A stretch of DNA of 32,615 nucleotides from an uncultured Erythrobacter sp. (GTDB lineage Bacteria; Pseudomonadota; Alphaproteobacteria; Sphingomonadales; Sphingomonadaceae), in assembly GCA_938015255.1 (NCBI GenBank), contig CALLQC010000035.1:1-32615 (forward strand). Reading direction: 5' to 3'. The translations under genes were made by a program, and so were the position numbers. Below, piece after piece: positions 8,082 through 16,043 of the stretch (position 1 is its first letter; every line of letters starts with the position of its first letter). Below the pieces are notes generated by a model. The model did no database searches and had not been told where the DNA came from. It worked only from the letters and a program-made list of their open reading frames with translations.

Positions 8082-8657
8082 TTATTCCTCTGCGTAGAGC
8101 GGCACGATTGCGTTCTGAAACTCGGTCGCGCTGCGGATAAAGTTCGCAAACTCCGACACCAGATTGCCTTGTTTTGTGCCATAATCGGCAATCACGTAAC
8201 GCAGCAGATAAGGCGATCCGTCAGGCAGCATACCCGCATTCACGGTCGGATTGCCTTGCTGGTAACGTGATCCCAAGGTTGCAATCTCACCCGCCTGATC
8301 CAGCGGTAGTGCACCCCATGCCGACGTAATGATAATACCTCGGCAATGGCGTGTGGGATCTGCACCCGGTTTGCCGTTTTGTGGATCATCGCCTTCATCG
8401 CAGGCCCGGAAACGTACGTCGAAACGCAGGCCGTTGGGTGCAGTTGCGATCACATAGGCATCGCCCTGTTGATCGACGTTCATGATCCGGGTTTCGGTGA
8501 CGACTGCCAGTGCATCGCCGACCGTGATTTCATTCACGCGCTCGACCGGTGCAGATTGATCGAGAGTTTCGATGGGTGCGATCTGGGCGCCAGCGGGCGC
8601 AGCGGCCGCGAAAGCTGCCATTGCACTAACGCATAGCGTGATCGCCGCATTGTTCAT
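8082..8657 (-). CDS. Secreted hypothetical protein, YbjN-like
   Basis: A 191-residue protein with a clear Sec signal peptide ('ITLCVSAMAAFAAAAPAGAQ', cleavage after AGA-Q). The mature part has paired cysteines ('FRACDEGDD' and 'RHCRGIII') and a C-terminal segment 'DGSPYLLRYVIADYGTKQGNL' that resembles the YbjN-type fold common in sphingomonad secreted proteins. The assignment is from pattern only. The start at 8657 is supported by a purine-rich GGGGATGGAAG just upstream. It is convergent with the DUF2306-like gene, with only 3 nt between stops, and divergent from the DCC gene. No specific function can be offered. Confidence 0.65.
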   Translation of the reverse strand: MNNAAITLCVSAMAAFAAAAPAGAQIAPIETLDQSAPVERVNEITVGDALAVVTETRIMNVDQQGDAYVIATAPNGLRFDVRFRACDEGDDPQNGKPGADPTRHCRGIIITSAWGALPLDQAGEIATLGSRYQQGNPTVNAGMLPDGSPYLLRYVIADYGTKQGNLVSEFANFIRSATEFQNAIVPLYAEE

Positions 8658-8770
8658 CTTCCATCCCCCTCAAGCCGGTCAGTACCTGCGTTACACCGGC
8701 AGCATAATAAATGCAGGAGCCATTCTGTCACCCGCTCGTTTGTGTTGGAGCAAAGAGGCAATTACGAAGC

Positions 8771-9151
8771 ATGATGCATTCAACACCAGACAACAGGCAG
8801 CCAAAGCGCAGGCTTAAGGTATGGTATGATGGTGCATGCCCGCTTTGCGTGCGGGAAATTGCTCTGATGCAGCGATTGGACCGGGGATCTGCCGTAAACT
8901 TTGTCGACATTGCGAACGGAGCCGATCCTTCCTGCCCCGTTGACCGCACATTGCTGCTCGAGCGGCTCCATGCAGAGGAAGATGGCAGGATTGAAAGCTG
9001 CGCGGAGGCATTCGCCGCGATGTGGCGCGCCATCCCCGCAATGCGCACGCTGGGCCTGCTCGCTCGCAATCGCGCGGTGCTGAGCTTTCTCGAATGGCTC
9101 TATCGGCGGTTCTTGAAAGTGCGTCCTGCATTGCAGCGGTTACTTCGATGA
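8771..9151 (+). CDS. DCC/DUF393 family thiol-disulfide oxidoreductase-like protein
   Basis: A small protein of about 126 residues of the DCC family (DUF393). The diagnostic 'WYDGACPLCVREIALMQRLD' is near the N-terminus and holds the C-x-x-C pair in a thioredoxin-like setting. 'VNFVDIANG' and the C-terminal 'RNRAVLSFLEWLYRRFLKVRPALQRLL' also fit the family. The track starts at 8711, but ATG 8771 or 8774 leaves a more ordinary length and has a purine-rich upstream region. The physiological role of DCC proteins is poorly known, and a redox function is inferred from the CxxC. It precedes the lactate monooxygenase gene by 77 nt, probably as a separate unit. Confidence 0.75.
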   Translation: MMHSTPDNRQPKRRLKVWYDGACPLCVREIALMQRLDRGSAVNFVDIANGADPSCPVDRTLLLERLHAEEDGRIESCAEAFAAMWRAIPAMRTLGLLARNRAVLSFLEWLYRRFLKVRPALQRLLR

Positions 9152-9228
9152 CTGCTGAACAAAGCGCTTGCTAGATGCACATCCGACCTGCACTCTGAGG
9201 AAAGCTAAAATTCAGGAGAGTTCGCCCG

Positions 9229-10395
9229 ATGCGCAATTTCGGCGGCATGCAAAACGAGATTTACAACGCTGGATTGAAAGGCGTTTTGCCGCGTTATCCG
9301 GTTGATTTTGCGACGTTGGAAAAACGTGCGCACGAAGCGCTTGGTCCGATGATGACAAACTATGTCGCGGGAGGCTGCGGCGACGAGCATACGCAGGATA
9401 CCAACGCGTCCGCGTTTCATCACTGGGGGATGGTGCCGCGCATGATGGTCGACGCCTCCGAGCGAGACCTTTCGATCGAGCTGTTTGGTCACACCTTCGA
9501 TTCCCCTCTGTTCATGGCACCCATCGGCTTGAATGGTGACGCAACGCAGGACCGCCGCGGCGATATGGCCGCAGCGCGTGCCTCCGCGGTGACCGGGGTT
9601 CCATTCTGCGCTTCTACCCTTGCGAATGATCCATTGGAGGATGTGAAGAAGGCGTGCGGGGATACACCGGCATTTTTCCAGCTCTACACGCCGCGCAATC
9701 GCGAGCTTGCCGAAAGCTTCATCAGCCGCGCCGAAAATGCCGGCTATTCCGCTTTGGTTGTAACTCTGGATACCTGGCTGACTGGCTGGCGCCCGCGCGA
9801 TCTGAACGCGTCAAACTTTCCGCAGCTGCGCGGACGGGTCATGGAGAACTATTTTTCCGATCCGGTGTTCCGCTCGCTTCTGGAAAAGCCACCTGAGGAA
9901 GACCTCGCAGCCGCGGTCGCAATGTTCGCGCAGGTTTTTGGGCAGGTGCTGACATGGGAGGACATGACCTGGTTCAAATCCGTGACCGACATGCCCATCG
10001 TGCTGAAAGGTATCTGCCATCCGGATGACGCGCGCAAAGCTGTCGATTGCGGCGCAGACGCGATCTATTGTTCCAATCACGGCGGCAGGCAGGCCAATGG
10101 CGGTATCGCGACGATTGATCTGCTTGAGGATATTGTAAAGGCGGCAGGCGATGTGCCCGTCCTGTTTGACAGCGGCATCCGTTCAGGCTCGGATGCAGTC
10201 AAGGCTTTGGCGCTTGGCGCGCGCGCCGTTGGAGTTGGCAGGCCTTACATCTACGGCCTGGCACTTGGCGGGGATGAGGGAGCGGCATGGGTTCTGCAAT
10301 CAATCCTCGCTGAGGCTGATCTGTTGATGGCCGTCAATGGCTATCCCACATTAAATGATGTTCGGGCAGCAGGAGCATACCGCACAGATCGCTGA
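9229..10395 (+). CDS. Lactate 2-monooxygenase (FMN-dependent alpha-hydroxy-acid oxidase family)
   Basis: A 388-residue FMN enzyme predicted to convert L-lactate and O2 to acetate, CO2 and water. Among alpha-hydroxy-acid oxidases it carries marks of the mycobacterial lactate 2-monooxygenase group: 'NEIYNAGLKGVLP' near the start, 'YVAGGCGDEHTQ', 'HWGMVPRMM', 'DTWLTGWRPRDL', then the family active site 'CSNHGGRQANGG' with catalytic His and Arg, 'LFDSGIRSGSDAVKALALGARAVGVGRPY' (FMN phosphate site) and 'AEADLLMAVNGY'. The start at 9229 has AGGAGAG eight bases upstream. It appears monocistronic. The acetate product could feed the acetyl-CoA synthetase at 17294, and pyruvate metabolism links it to alanine dehydrogenase at 12312. 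A plain lactate oxidase or dehydrogenase is less likely given the GWRPRDL segment. Confidence 0.88.
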   Translation: MRNFGGMQNEIYNAGLKGVLPRYPVDFATLEKRAHEALGPMMTNYVAGGCGDEHTQDTNASAFHHWGMVPRMMVDASERDLSIELFGHTFDSPLFMAPIGLNGDATQDRRGDMAAARASAVTGVPFCASTLANDPLEDVKKACGDTPAFFQLYTPRNRELAESFISRAENAGYSALVVTLDTWLTGWRPRDLNASNFPQLRGRVMENYFSDPVFRSLLEKPPEEDLAAAVAMFAQVFGQVLTWEDMTWFKSVTDMPIVLKGICHPDDARKAVDCGADAIYCSNHGGRQANGGIATIDLLEDIVKAAGDVPVLFDSGIRSGSDAVKALALGARAVGVGRPYIYGLALGGDEGAAWVLQSILAEADLLMAVNGYPTLNDVRAAGAYRTDR

Positions 10396-10453
10396 TGTTT
10401 GCCTTTTGAAGAACACGCGCAGCAGCAAACTGTGCACGAATCGATCCCCAATA

Positions 10454-10480
10454 TTGACAAAGTTGAAAGGATTTTACGCT
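10454..10480 (+). promoter_or_regulatory. Candidate promoter upstream of a possible small gene
   Basis: A perfect TTGACA box lies at 10454-10459 in a locally AT-rich stretch, followed by TACGCT (15-nt spacer) or CGCTAC (17-nt spacer) as a weak -10. It sits in the gap between the lactate monooxygenase and aldehyde dehydrogenase genes and points toward the small ORF at 10563. The -10 is poor, so this is only suggestive. Confidence 0.3.
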
Positions 10481-10562
10481 ACCTCCCAACTTAAGACTCA
10501 ATTTTCCTCCGTTTTGGTGATAATTAACCACCATAACAAAACGCGAATCGGGGACGCGGCGT

Positions 10563-10721
10563 ATGGAAAGACCGACGATTATATCGAGTGGTCCTGACTC
10601 AATGGGCAGGACTGTATGCTTCGGCGACGAGAATTCTCGCCGTGCGCGTTACGGTCGGATCCGCCCCATGCCTACCGCCAACGGATCATTCTTGCGCGCT
10701 TTCTCGCGCCTCTGGCGTTAA
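10563..10721 (+). CDS. Candidate 52-residue basic small protein (too short for the ORF track)
   Basis: This frame lies in the 339-nt gap that the ORF track leaves without a convincing gene. It starts at ATG 10563, eight bases after GGGGA, and ends at TAA 10719-10721. The product starts MERPTIISSG and contains 'GDENSRRARYGRIRPMP', ending 'FLRAFSRLWR'. It is strongly basic with an amphipathic-looking tail. A TTGACA box lies ~100 nt upstream and a short hairpin begins at the stop codon, so the whole looks like an independent unit convergent with the aldehyde dehydrogenase gene. I do not recognise a family and offer no function. The main alternative is a chance frame in intergenic DNA. Confidence 0.42.
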   Translation: MERPTIISSGPDSMGRTVCFGDENSRRARYGRIRPMPTANGSFLRAFSRLWR

Positions 10722-10735
10722 GCAGAGACCTGCTT
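10720..10735. terminator. Small hairpin between convergent genes
   Basis: AAGCAG-agac-CTGCTT forms a 6-bp stem with a 4-nt loop exactly between the candidate small gene's stop and the aldehyde dehydrogenase stop. It could terminate transcripts from both sides, but there is no T-tract on either strand, so an intrinsic terminator is uncertain. Confidence 0.3.
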
Positions 10736-12186
10736 CAAGCGCCTGACTTAGCGACGGTCACAAGCTTGGTTTCGGTGTATCCGAGATACCCTTCAACACC
10801 GCTTTCTGATCCAAATCCACTGTCTCCAATGCCGCCGAATGGTGTTTCGGGCGATCCAACTGCGAAGTGATTGATGGCCACCATCCCCGCTCGCAGTGCA
10901 TTGCCGAGATAATGGCTTTCATCCAGATCAGCCGTGAATGCATAGGCGGCCAGCCCGTACCGCAGCGAATTTGCAGTCCTTACCGCATCCTCGATATTGT
11001 CATAGGGCACGATGCCCGCGACTGGCCCGAAGGGTTCTTCTGTCATCAGCCGACTGGTTGCGGATGGCCCGGCAACAATGGTTGGCTGGAAGAAATGGCC
11101 CGGGCCTTCGATAGCCGAGCCTCCGGCCACGATTTCGCCGGCCTCGCCGCCTAGCGAACTCATCAAATCGTTCATCGCGGCAACGCGCCCACCGTGGGCA
11201 AGAGGGCCCATCTGAACGCTGTCATCGACGCTTGCATCGCCCACTTTCAATTCCTGTGATCGACGAGCAAATTCTGCAACGAACTTTTCATAGATACCGC
11301 GCGCGACCAGAAAACGCGTCGGCGATACGCACACTTGCCCGGCATTGCGGAACTTTGTGCCTGCACAAGCGGCGACCGTTCGATCAAAATCGGCACTTGC
11401 GCCGATAACTACCGGTGCATGTCCGCCAAGCTCTGCAGTGTATCGTTTCAAACCTTGCGCCGCGAGCGCGCCAAGTTGCCGACCGATTGCCGTCGATCCG
11501 GTAAAGCTCACTTTCCGCGTAACCGTGGCAGTGATGAGATGCTCGGAAATCATGGCAGGATCACCGAAGACTAAATTTATCGCGCCGGAAGGGACACCTG
11601 CATCAACGAAGCATTCGACCAAGAGCATAGCTGTAGCCGGTGTTGTTTCTGCAGGTTTCAGGATGCAAGAGCAGCCTGCCGCCAGTGCCCCAGCTAGTTT
11701 TTTTGCTGGCAGGCTGATCGGGAAATTCCACGGAGTGAACAAGGTTGCCGGGCCGATTGGTTCCTGCGTTACCCGTTGCTGAAGAAGGTTCGCACCGCGC
11801 ACTGGCACCAGTCTGCCACCCTGGCGTTTGGCTTCTTCACCCAGGAACTCGATCACATCTGCAGAACTGACAGTTTCGCCGAAAGCTTGCGCGTGAGGTT
11901 TTCCCATTTCCAATGTCATTACGCGTGCAATGCGCTCTGCGCGGTCGCGCAAAAGCTGCGCAGCATGGCTCAGAATCTTGTGACGTTCTGCGCCAGATTT
12001 GGCGGCCCAGTGCGGAAAGGCTTCATTTGCAGCCATCAAGGCGACATCCAGTTGCTCCCGCGATGCTTTGGGGCAGTCTCCCAGTTTTGCTTCCGTCGCT
12101 GGATTGTGCACTGCCATCGAACCCGCACCGCCATCCGTGATCCATTCGCCGCCGATCAGTAGTCGCGGTGTGGGGTAGGCTGTCAT
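10735..12186 (-). CDS. gabD: NAD(P)-dependent aldehyde dehydrogenase, succinate-semialdehyde dehydrogenase type
   Basis: A 483-residue aldehyde dehydrogenase, the standard length for GabD-type enzymes, which oxidise succinate semialdehyde to succinate. The N-terminus has 'LLIGGEWITDGGAGSMAVHNPAT'. The middle has the substrate/cofactor segment 'TLFTPWNFPISLPAKKLAGALAAGC' and the cofactor loop 'FTGSTAIGRQLGALAA'. The catalytic Glu lies in 'ELGGHAPVV' and the catalytic Cys in 'FRNAGQVCVSPTRFLV'. The C-terminus has 'EEPFGPVAGIVPYD' and 'PFGGIGDSGFGSESGVEGYLGYTETK'. The E-x-G-M-x-K motif ('LEMGKP') also suits SSADH. Substrate choice is inferred from overall style, and another semialdehyde is possible. 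It is divergent from alanine dehydrogenase across a shared palindrome. Confidence 0.82.
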   Translation of the reverse strand: MTAYPTPRLLIGGEWITDGGAGSMAVHNPATEAKLGDCPKASREQLDVALMAANEAFPHWAAKSGAERHKILSHAAQLLRDRAERIARVMTLEMGKPHAQAFGETVSSADVIEFLGEEAKRQGGRLVPVRGANLLQQRVTQEPIGPATLFTPWNFPISLPAKKLAGALAAGCSCILKPAETTPATAMLLVECFVDAGVPSGAINLVFGDPAMISEHLITATVTRKVSFTGSTAIGRQLGALAAQGLKRYTAELGGHAPVVIGASADFDRTVAACAGTKFRNAGQVCVSPTRFLVARGIYEKFVAEFARRSQELKVGDASVDDSVQMGPLAHGGRVAAMNDLMSSLGGEAGEIVAGGSAIEGPGHFFQPTIVAGPSATSRLMTEEPFGPVAGIVPYDNIEDAVRTANSLRYGLAAYAFTADLDESHYLGNALRAGMVAINHFAVGSPETPFGGIGDSGFGSESGVEGYLGYTETKLVTVAKSGA

Positions 12187-12228
12187 GGTGGCTCTCTCTG
12201 TTTGAAACTGGGACGAAAAATTTGACCC

Positions 12229-12256
12229 AAAATAGCCGTAATTGTGTTTGTTTCAA
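12229..12256 (-). promoter_or_regulatory. Predicted promoter of the aldehyde dehydrogenase gene
   Basis: Read on the minus strand: TTGAAA (12256-12251), a 16-nt spacer, then TATTTT (12234-12229). The 5' leader to the ATG at 12186 would be about 35 nt and contains GAGAGAG as a ribosome site. The -35 box is one half of the 14-bp palindrome at 12250-12263. Confidence 0.5.
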
Positions 12257-12263
12257 TTGAAAC
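12250..12263. promoter_or_regulatory. Perfect 14-bp palindrome, likely operator shared by two divergent promoters
   Basis: GTTTCAATTGAAAC is its own reverse complement. Its two halves are the -35 boxes (TTGAAA) of promoters running in opposite directions, toward aldehyde dehydrogenase and alanine dehydrogenase. A shorter related palindrome, GTTTGAAAC, lies at 12200-12208 in the aldehyde dehydrogenase leader. Binding of a dimeric regulator would block both promoters. The regulator is not encoded next to it in this window. Confidence 0.5.
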
Positions 12264-12285
12264 TTTCTTGCGCTGGGCTTACAAT
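12257..12285 (+). promoter_or_regulatory. Predicted promoter of alanine dehydrogenase
   Basis: TTGAAA (12257-12262), a 17-nt spacer and TACAAT (12280-12285) make a good vegetative-type promoter. Transcription would start near 12292, about 20 nt before the ATG at 12312. The ribosome site AGGAGAG lies just before that ATG. Confidence 0.6.
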
Positions 12286-12311
12286 GTCCCTGACTTCCCC
12301 AGGAGAGAATC

Positions 12312-13394
12312 ATGCTTGTCGGTGTCCCCAAAGAGATCAAGAACCATGAATATCGGGTCGGCCTGACACCCGAAGCAGCCCGTGAATATATCGCTGCAGG
12401 CCATCGGATCATCCTTGAAACCGGTGCCGGCACGGGGATAAGCAAGACCGATGACGATTACCGCGCTATCGGCGCTGAAATTGTCGACAGCGCAGAAGAA
12501 ATCTTTGCGCGTGCCGAAATGGTCGTGAAGGTCAAGGAGCCGCAGCCCAACGAGTGGGTACAGCTGCGCGAAGGTCAGATATTGTTCACCTACCTGCACC
12601 TCGCGCCTGACCCCGAGCAGGCGAGGGGTCTGATGGAAAGCGGTGTGTCCGCCGTTGCCTACGAAACTGTTACAGCGCCGGATGGTTCTCTTCCGCTGCT
12701 CGCCCCGATGAGCGAGGTCGCTGGGCGTCTGTCGATTGAGGCGAGCGCGCAGGCCAGCCACAAGGTCAATGGCGGTCGCGGCATATTGATGGGCGGGGTT
12801 CCCGGCGTGCTTCCTGCAAAGGTTGTCGTGATTGGCGGCGGCGTTGTCGGCACGCAGGCGGCACGAATGGCTGTGGGGCTTGGCGCGAATGTTGAAATTC
12901 TCGACCGTTCGCTGCCACGTATTCGCGAGCTTGACGACATGTTTCAGGGGCGCGCGACCACACGCTACTCAAATGCCGGAACGATTGAGGATGCGATCAC
13001 CGATGCAGACGTGGTGATCGGCGCGGTTCTCGTTCCAGGTGCCAGCGCGCCGCGGCTTGTTACCCGCGAAATGCTTCGCCTGATGCAACACCGCGCGGTG
13101 CTGGTTGACGTGGCGATCGATCAAGGTGGCTGTTTCGAGACTTCCAAGCCGACGACGCACGAAGATCCGACCTATCTGGTTGACGACATCATTCACTATT
13201 GCGTTGCCAACATGCCCGGGGCCGTTCCGCACACTTCAAGTTATGCGCTTAACAACGCAACGCTTCCCTTTGGCCTGGCGCTTGCGAAGCACGGCATCGC
13301 GGCTTGCGAACGTGATCCGCATCTGGCGCCTGGACTGAATGTGCATGAGGGCAAGATCGTGAACGAGGCGGTTGCCGAGAGCCTGGGGTTCTGA
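12312..13394 (+). CDS. ald: Alanine dehydrogenase
   Basis: A 360-residue NAD-dependent alanine dehydrogenase (L-alanine + NAD+ + H2O to pyruvate + NH3 + NADH), cytoplasmic. The opening 'MLVGVPKEIKNHEYRVGLTPEAAREY' is diagnostic for the Ald/PNT family and carries the substrate-binding Arg. The sequence also shows 'VKVKEPQPNEW' with the catalytic-site Lys, 'FTYLHLAPDPEQA' with the catalytic His, the Rossmann loop 'VIGGGVVGTQAARMAVGLGANVEILDR', and 'VANMPGAVPHTSSYALNNATLPF' near the C-terminus. Length and start fit the family, with AGGAGAG before the ATG. It is divergent from the aldehyde dehydrogenase gene, with a clear promoter and palindromic operator between them. It could either catabolise alanine or assimilate ammonia. 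Confidence 0.95.
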   Translation: MLVGVPKEIKNHEYRVGLTPEAAREYIAAGHRIILETGAGTGISKTDDDYRAIGAEIVDSAEEIFARAEMVVKVKEPQPNEWVQLREGQILFTYLHLAPDPEQARGLMESGVSAVAYETVTAPDGSLPLLAPMSEVAGRLSIEASAQASHKVNGGRGILMGGVPGVLPAKVVVIGGGVVGTQAARMAVGLGANVEILDRSLPRIRELDDMFQGRATTRYSNAGTIEDAITDADVVIGAVLVPGASAPRLVTREMLRLMQHRAVLVDVAIDQGGCFETSKPTTHEDPTYLVDDIIHYCVANMPGAVPHTSSYALNNATLPFGLALAKHGIAACERDPHLAPGLNVHEGKIVNEAVAESLGF

Positions 13395-13485
13395 TTGTTG
13401 CATGAAAGCGAACAGTTGGTGTGTCCGTTTCGCGGGTAGGGGGCCAGCTTGAACGCTATATTGGGCACCGGAAACGGAGCATGTC

Positions 13486-14187
13486 ATGGAACACATTGAT
13501 ACTCGTCCACTGGTGCGTCAGGTCAATTGGGACGCCGATATCGGCGTCCATGTCGCGCCGCAATCGGTCAGTGACCGTGTTGCATTCGCGTTTGTGAAAC
13601 TGCTGCGTTTTTTCGCGGATACGTTCTTTGCCAGACGCTACGGCCACCGCGCTGTCGTTTTGGAGACGGTTGCCGCGGTACCCGGAATGGTCGGCGGGCT
13701 GTGGCAGCATCTCAAGGCGCTGCGCAGTATGCGTGACGATGAGGGTTGGATCCGCACTCTGCTGGACGAAGCGGAGAACGAGCGGATGCATCTGATGACA
13801 TTCATCGAGGTCGCACAGCCTAATCGTTTCGAGCGCGTGCTGATCATCGCTGTGCAGATGGTGTTCTACAACTTCTACTTCTTCCTATACCTTTTTGCCC
13901 CTCGTACCGCACACCGTGTGGTCGGCTATTTCGAGGAGGAGGCGGTTTACAGTTACACCCAATACCTGGCCGAGGTTGATGCGGGGCGTCACGAGAATGT
14001 GCCTGCACCGCAGATTGCCATCGATTACTGGCAGTTGCCAAGCGATGCGCGGCTGCGCGATGTGATCATAGCGGTGCGCGCCGACGAGGCTGAACATCGC
14101 GACGTCAATCACGGTTTTGTAGAATTGATAGACGAGCGGCGTGCAGGCCAGATCGAGCGCCGCCGCTCGCTGAGTGACGAGGCTTAG
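13486..14187 (+). CDS. aox: Alternative oxidase (cyanide-insensitive ubiquinol oxidase)
   Basis: A 233-residue di-iron, membrane-associated ubiquinol oxidase that reduces O2 to water without pumping protons. All the ligand motifs are present: 'LET' (Glu ~60), 'NERMHL' (Glu ~99, His ~102), 'FEEEA' (Glu ~151; usually LEEEA) and '[12 protein letters not shown]' (Glu ~201, His ~204). Two membrane-associated helices are visible, '[22 protein letters not shown]' being the clearer. I find no cysteine at all, so the alpha-keto-acid regulation known for plant enzymes cannot operate. The start is supported by GGAG six bases upstream. It follows ald by 91 nt and is convergent with the fumarylacetoacetase gene, overlapping it by 4 nt at the stops. 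Confidence 0.95.
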   Translation: MEHIDTRPLVRQVNWDADIGVHVAPQSVSDRVAFAFVKLLRFFADTFFARRYGHRAVVLETVAAVPGMVGGLWQHLKALRSMRDDEGWIRTLLDEAENERMHLMTFIEVAQPNRFERVLIIAVQMVFYNFYFFLYLFAPRTAHRVVGYFEEEAVYSYTQYLAEVDAGRHENVPAPQIAIDYWQLPSDARLRDVIIAVRADEAEHRDVNHGFVELIDERRAGQIERRRSLSDEA

Positions 14188-15194
14188 ACCGCGACCACCG
14201 TTTGCTCGATGCTGCCAAAGATCGAGTGGTTTTCGGCATCGCGCATCTCGACCTTTACGGTGTCGCCTGCGCGCATGAAGCGGGTCTTGGGCTCTCCGTC
14301 CCTGATCGTCTCGATCATGCGGATTTCGGCGATGCACGAATAGCCAAGGCCGCCCTCTGCCACCGGCTTGCCCGGTCCGCCATCGGCGCCCTTGTTGCTG
14401 ATCGTGCCTGAACCGATGATCGTGCCTGCGCACAGATTCCGGGTCTTGGCGGCATGGGCGACGAGCTGCGCCATGTTGAACGTCGCATCAACGCCGACCT
14501 CGGCGCGCCCGAACGGTTCGCCATTATAGTCGACCATCAACGGCAGGTGGATCAGGCTGTCCTTCCACGCATCACCCAATTCATCGGGAGTGACGCAGAC
14601 CGGTGAGAACGCGCTTGCCGGCTTGGACTGGAAGAAGCCGAAACCCTTGGCAAGCTCGCCGGGGATCAGGCCGCGAAGGGACACATCATTCACCAGCATG
14701 ATCAGCTTGATGTGGCCCGCTGCGTCTTCGGCTGAAACGCCCATGGGCACATCATCGGTGATGACGGCGATCTCGCCTTCCATATCGCAGCCCCATGCGG
14801 GATCGCCCAGCGGGATGTCCGCGCGCGGTGGCAGGAAGCCGTCGCTGCCGCCCTGATACATCAGCGGATCGTGGTAGAAGCTGTCTGGCACCTTCGCATC
14901 GCGCGCCTTTCGCACCAGTTCGACGTGGTTGATATAGGCGCTGCCATCGGCCCATTGGTAAGCGCGCGGCAGCGGCGAATGCGCCTGGCGTTCGTGAAAC
15001 CGCTCGCACGGGACCGCCTCATGCTCGACATCGCGGGCCAGCACTTCAAGCTCTGGGGAGATCCTCTCCCAATTGTCCAGGGCCGCCTGCATGGTCGGCG
15101 CGATGTAGCCTGCGGCGCAGCAGCGGGTGAGGTCATTGGAGACGACAACCAGTTTGCCGTCACGCGTACCATCATTCAGCGTTGCGAGTTTCAT
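14184..15194 (-). CDS. Fumarylacetoacetate hydrolase family protein (tyrosine degradation)
   Basis: A 336-residue FAH-family hydrolase expected to split fumarylacetoacetate to fumarate and acetoacetate, the last step of homogentisate breakdown. Seen in the sequence: the metal-site '[14 protein letters not shown]', '[31 protein letters not shown]', and '[15 protein letters not shown]' with the following Glu-Gly segment. This is the shorter (~335 residue) bacterial form rather than the ~420-residue eukaryotic type. It lies 6 nt downstream of the maleylacetoacetate isomerase gene on the same strand, which gives strong pathway support. hmgA and hppD are not in the window. It overlaps the alternative oxidase stop by 4 nt on the opposite strand. 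Confidence 0.87.
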   Translation of the reverse strand: MKLATLNDGTRDGKLVVVSNDLTRCCAAGYIAPTMQAALDNWERISPELEVLARDVEHEAVPCERFHERQAHSPLPRAYQWADGSAYINHVELVRKARDAKVPDSFYHDPLMYQGGSDGFLPPRADIPLGDPAWGCDMEGEIAVITDDVPMGVSAEDAAGHIKLIMLVNDVSLRGLIPGELAKGFGFFQSKPASAFSPVCVTPDELGDAWKDSLIHLPLMVDYNGEPFGRAEVGVDATFNMAQLVAHAAKTRNLCAGTIIGSGTISNKGADGGPGKPVAEGGLGYSCIAEIRMIETIRDGEPKTRFMRAGDTVKVEMRDAENHSIFGSIEQTVVAV

Positions 15195-15200
15195 GTGGCT

Positions 15201-15854
15201 TCAGCCCTTCTTCTGTGTGTTTTGCGGATTGTCGGGTTGGTTGTTGGGATGCGCGCGCTGGAATGCGGGGAGCGCGAGGCACGCGGTCTCTATGCGGCAG
15301 ATATGTGGGCTTTCCGACAAGTCGTAATGGAACCGCCGCGCATTGTAGATCTGCGGGATCAGCAGCACTTCGAACAGGCCCGGCCGATCCATCAGGAAGT
15401 CGCCCGTATCGAGCTGTCTCAGCCGCTGTTCGACCGGATTGAGCGTGCGGCGCAACCAATGGCGATACCAGCTGTCAACGACGCGCTGCGAATGGCCGAG
15501 CGGATCCTTGAGATACTTGAGCACTGGCAGGTTGAGCGGCGCGTGCAGCTCTGTCGCAATCGCACAGGCCAGCTCGCGCACGGTATAGCGATCCTCGATA
15601 TCGGCGGGCAGCAGCGGCTTGTCCGGATAGGCTTCATCCAGCCATTCGAGCATCGCCATAGACTGCGCGCGGTCGCGGCCATTCGCCTCCAGCATGGGGA
15701 CCGATGCAAACGGATTGCGGCTGGTGAACGCATCACCCTTTTGCGCGCTTTCCAGCAGGTTCACAGGGTCCTGTTCATACGCCAGCCCCTTCAGCTCCAG
15801 CGCGATGCGCAGCCGGTAAGAGGTCGAACTCCGGTAGTAGCCGTATAGCTTCAT
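15201..15854 (-). CDS. maiA: Maleylacetoacetate isomerase (zeta-class GST)
   Basis: A 217-residue glutathione-dependent isomerase that converts maleylacetoacetate to fumarylacetoacetate. The N-terminal thioredoxin-like domain starts 'MKLYGYYRSSTSYRLRIALELKG', with the zeta-class SS-x-S-x-x-R glutathione-activating motif, followed by 'NPFASVPMLE' (cis-Pro). The all-helical C-terminal half shows 'ELACAIATELHAPLNLPVLKYL' and 'PGLFEVLLIPQIYNARRF', both usual in the family. It is the first gene of a two-gene minus-strand operon with the fumarylacetoacetate hydrolase. The C-terminal tail is rich in Asn, Gln and Lys, as in several relatives. Confidence 0.92.
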   Translation of the reverse strand: MKLYGYYRSSTSYRLRIALELKGLAYEQDPVNLLESAQKGDAFTSRNPFASVPMLEANGRDRAQSMAMLEWLDEAYPDKPLLPADIEDRYTVRELACAIATELHAPLNLPVLKYLKDPLGHSQRVVDSWYRHWLRRTLNPVEQRLRQLDTGDFLMDRPGLFEVLLIPQIYNARRFHYDLSESPHICRIETACLALPAFQRAHPNNQPDNPQNTQKKG

Positions 15855-16043
15855 AGGGACTCGCTTTCGTTCAGCTTTCGCGCGTCAAAGCTGACACATG
15901 GAACACATGGAACACAGTCCTGAGGAAGGAAATCCCGGCCAGCCGGAGCACTGCTATCCATACGCATCCAATGGGCGGGAAGGGCGGATGTTCCGATCAT
16001 TCCTCGACCTTGCCAGTGTTGGCCCGTGTAGGACAGCGTGCGC

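Noticed and set aside
14871-15848. 325-residue plus-strand ORF
   Set aside because: It is antisense to the fumarylacetoacetase and maleylacetoacetate isomerase genes. It is a shadow frame of GC-rich coding DNA with no recognisable motif.
15896-15915. Tandem ACATGGAAC x2 direct repeat in the 189-nt gap upstream of maiA
   Set aside because: Only two 9-bp copies, with no associated promoter or gene evidence; it could be chance. Nothing else is visible in this gap.
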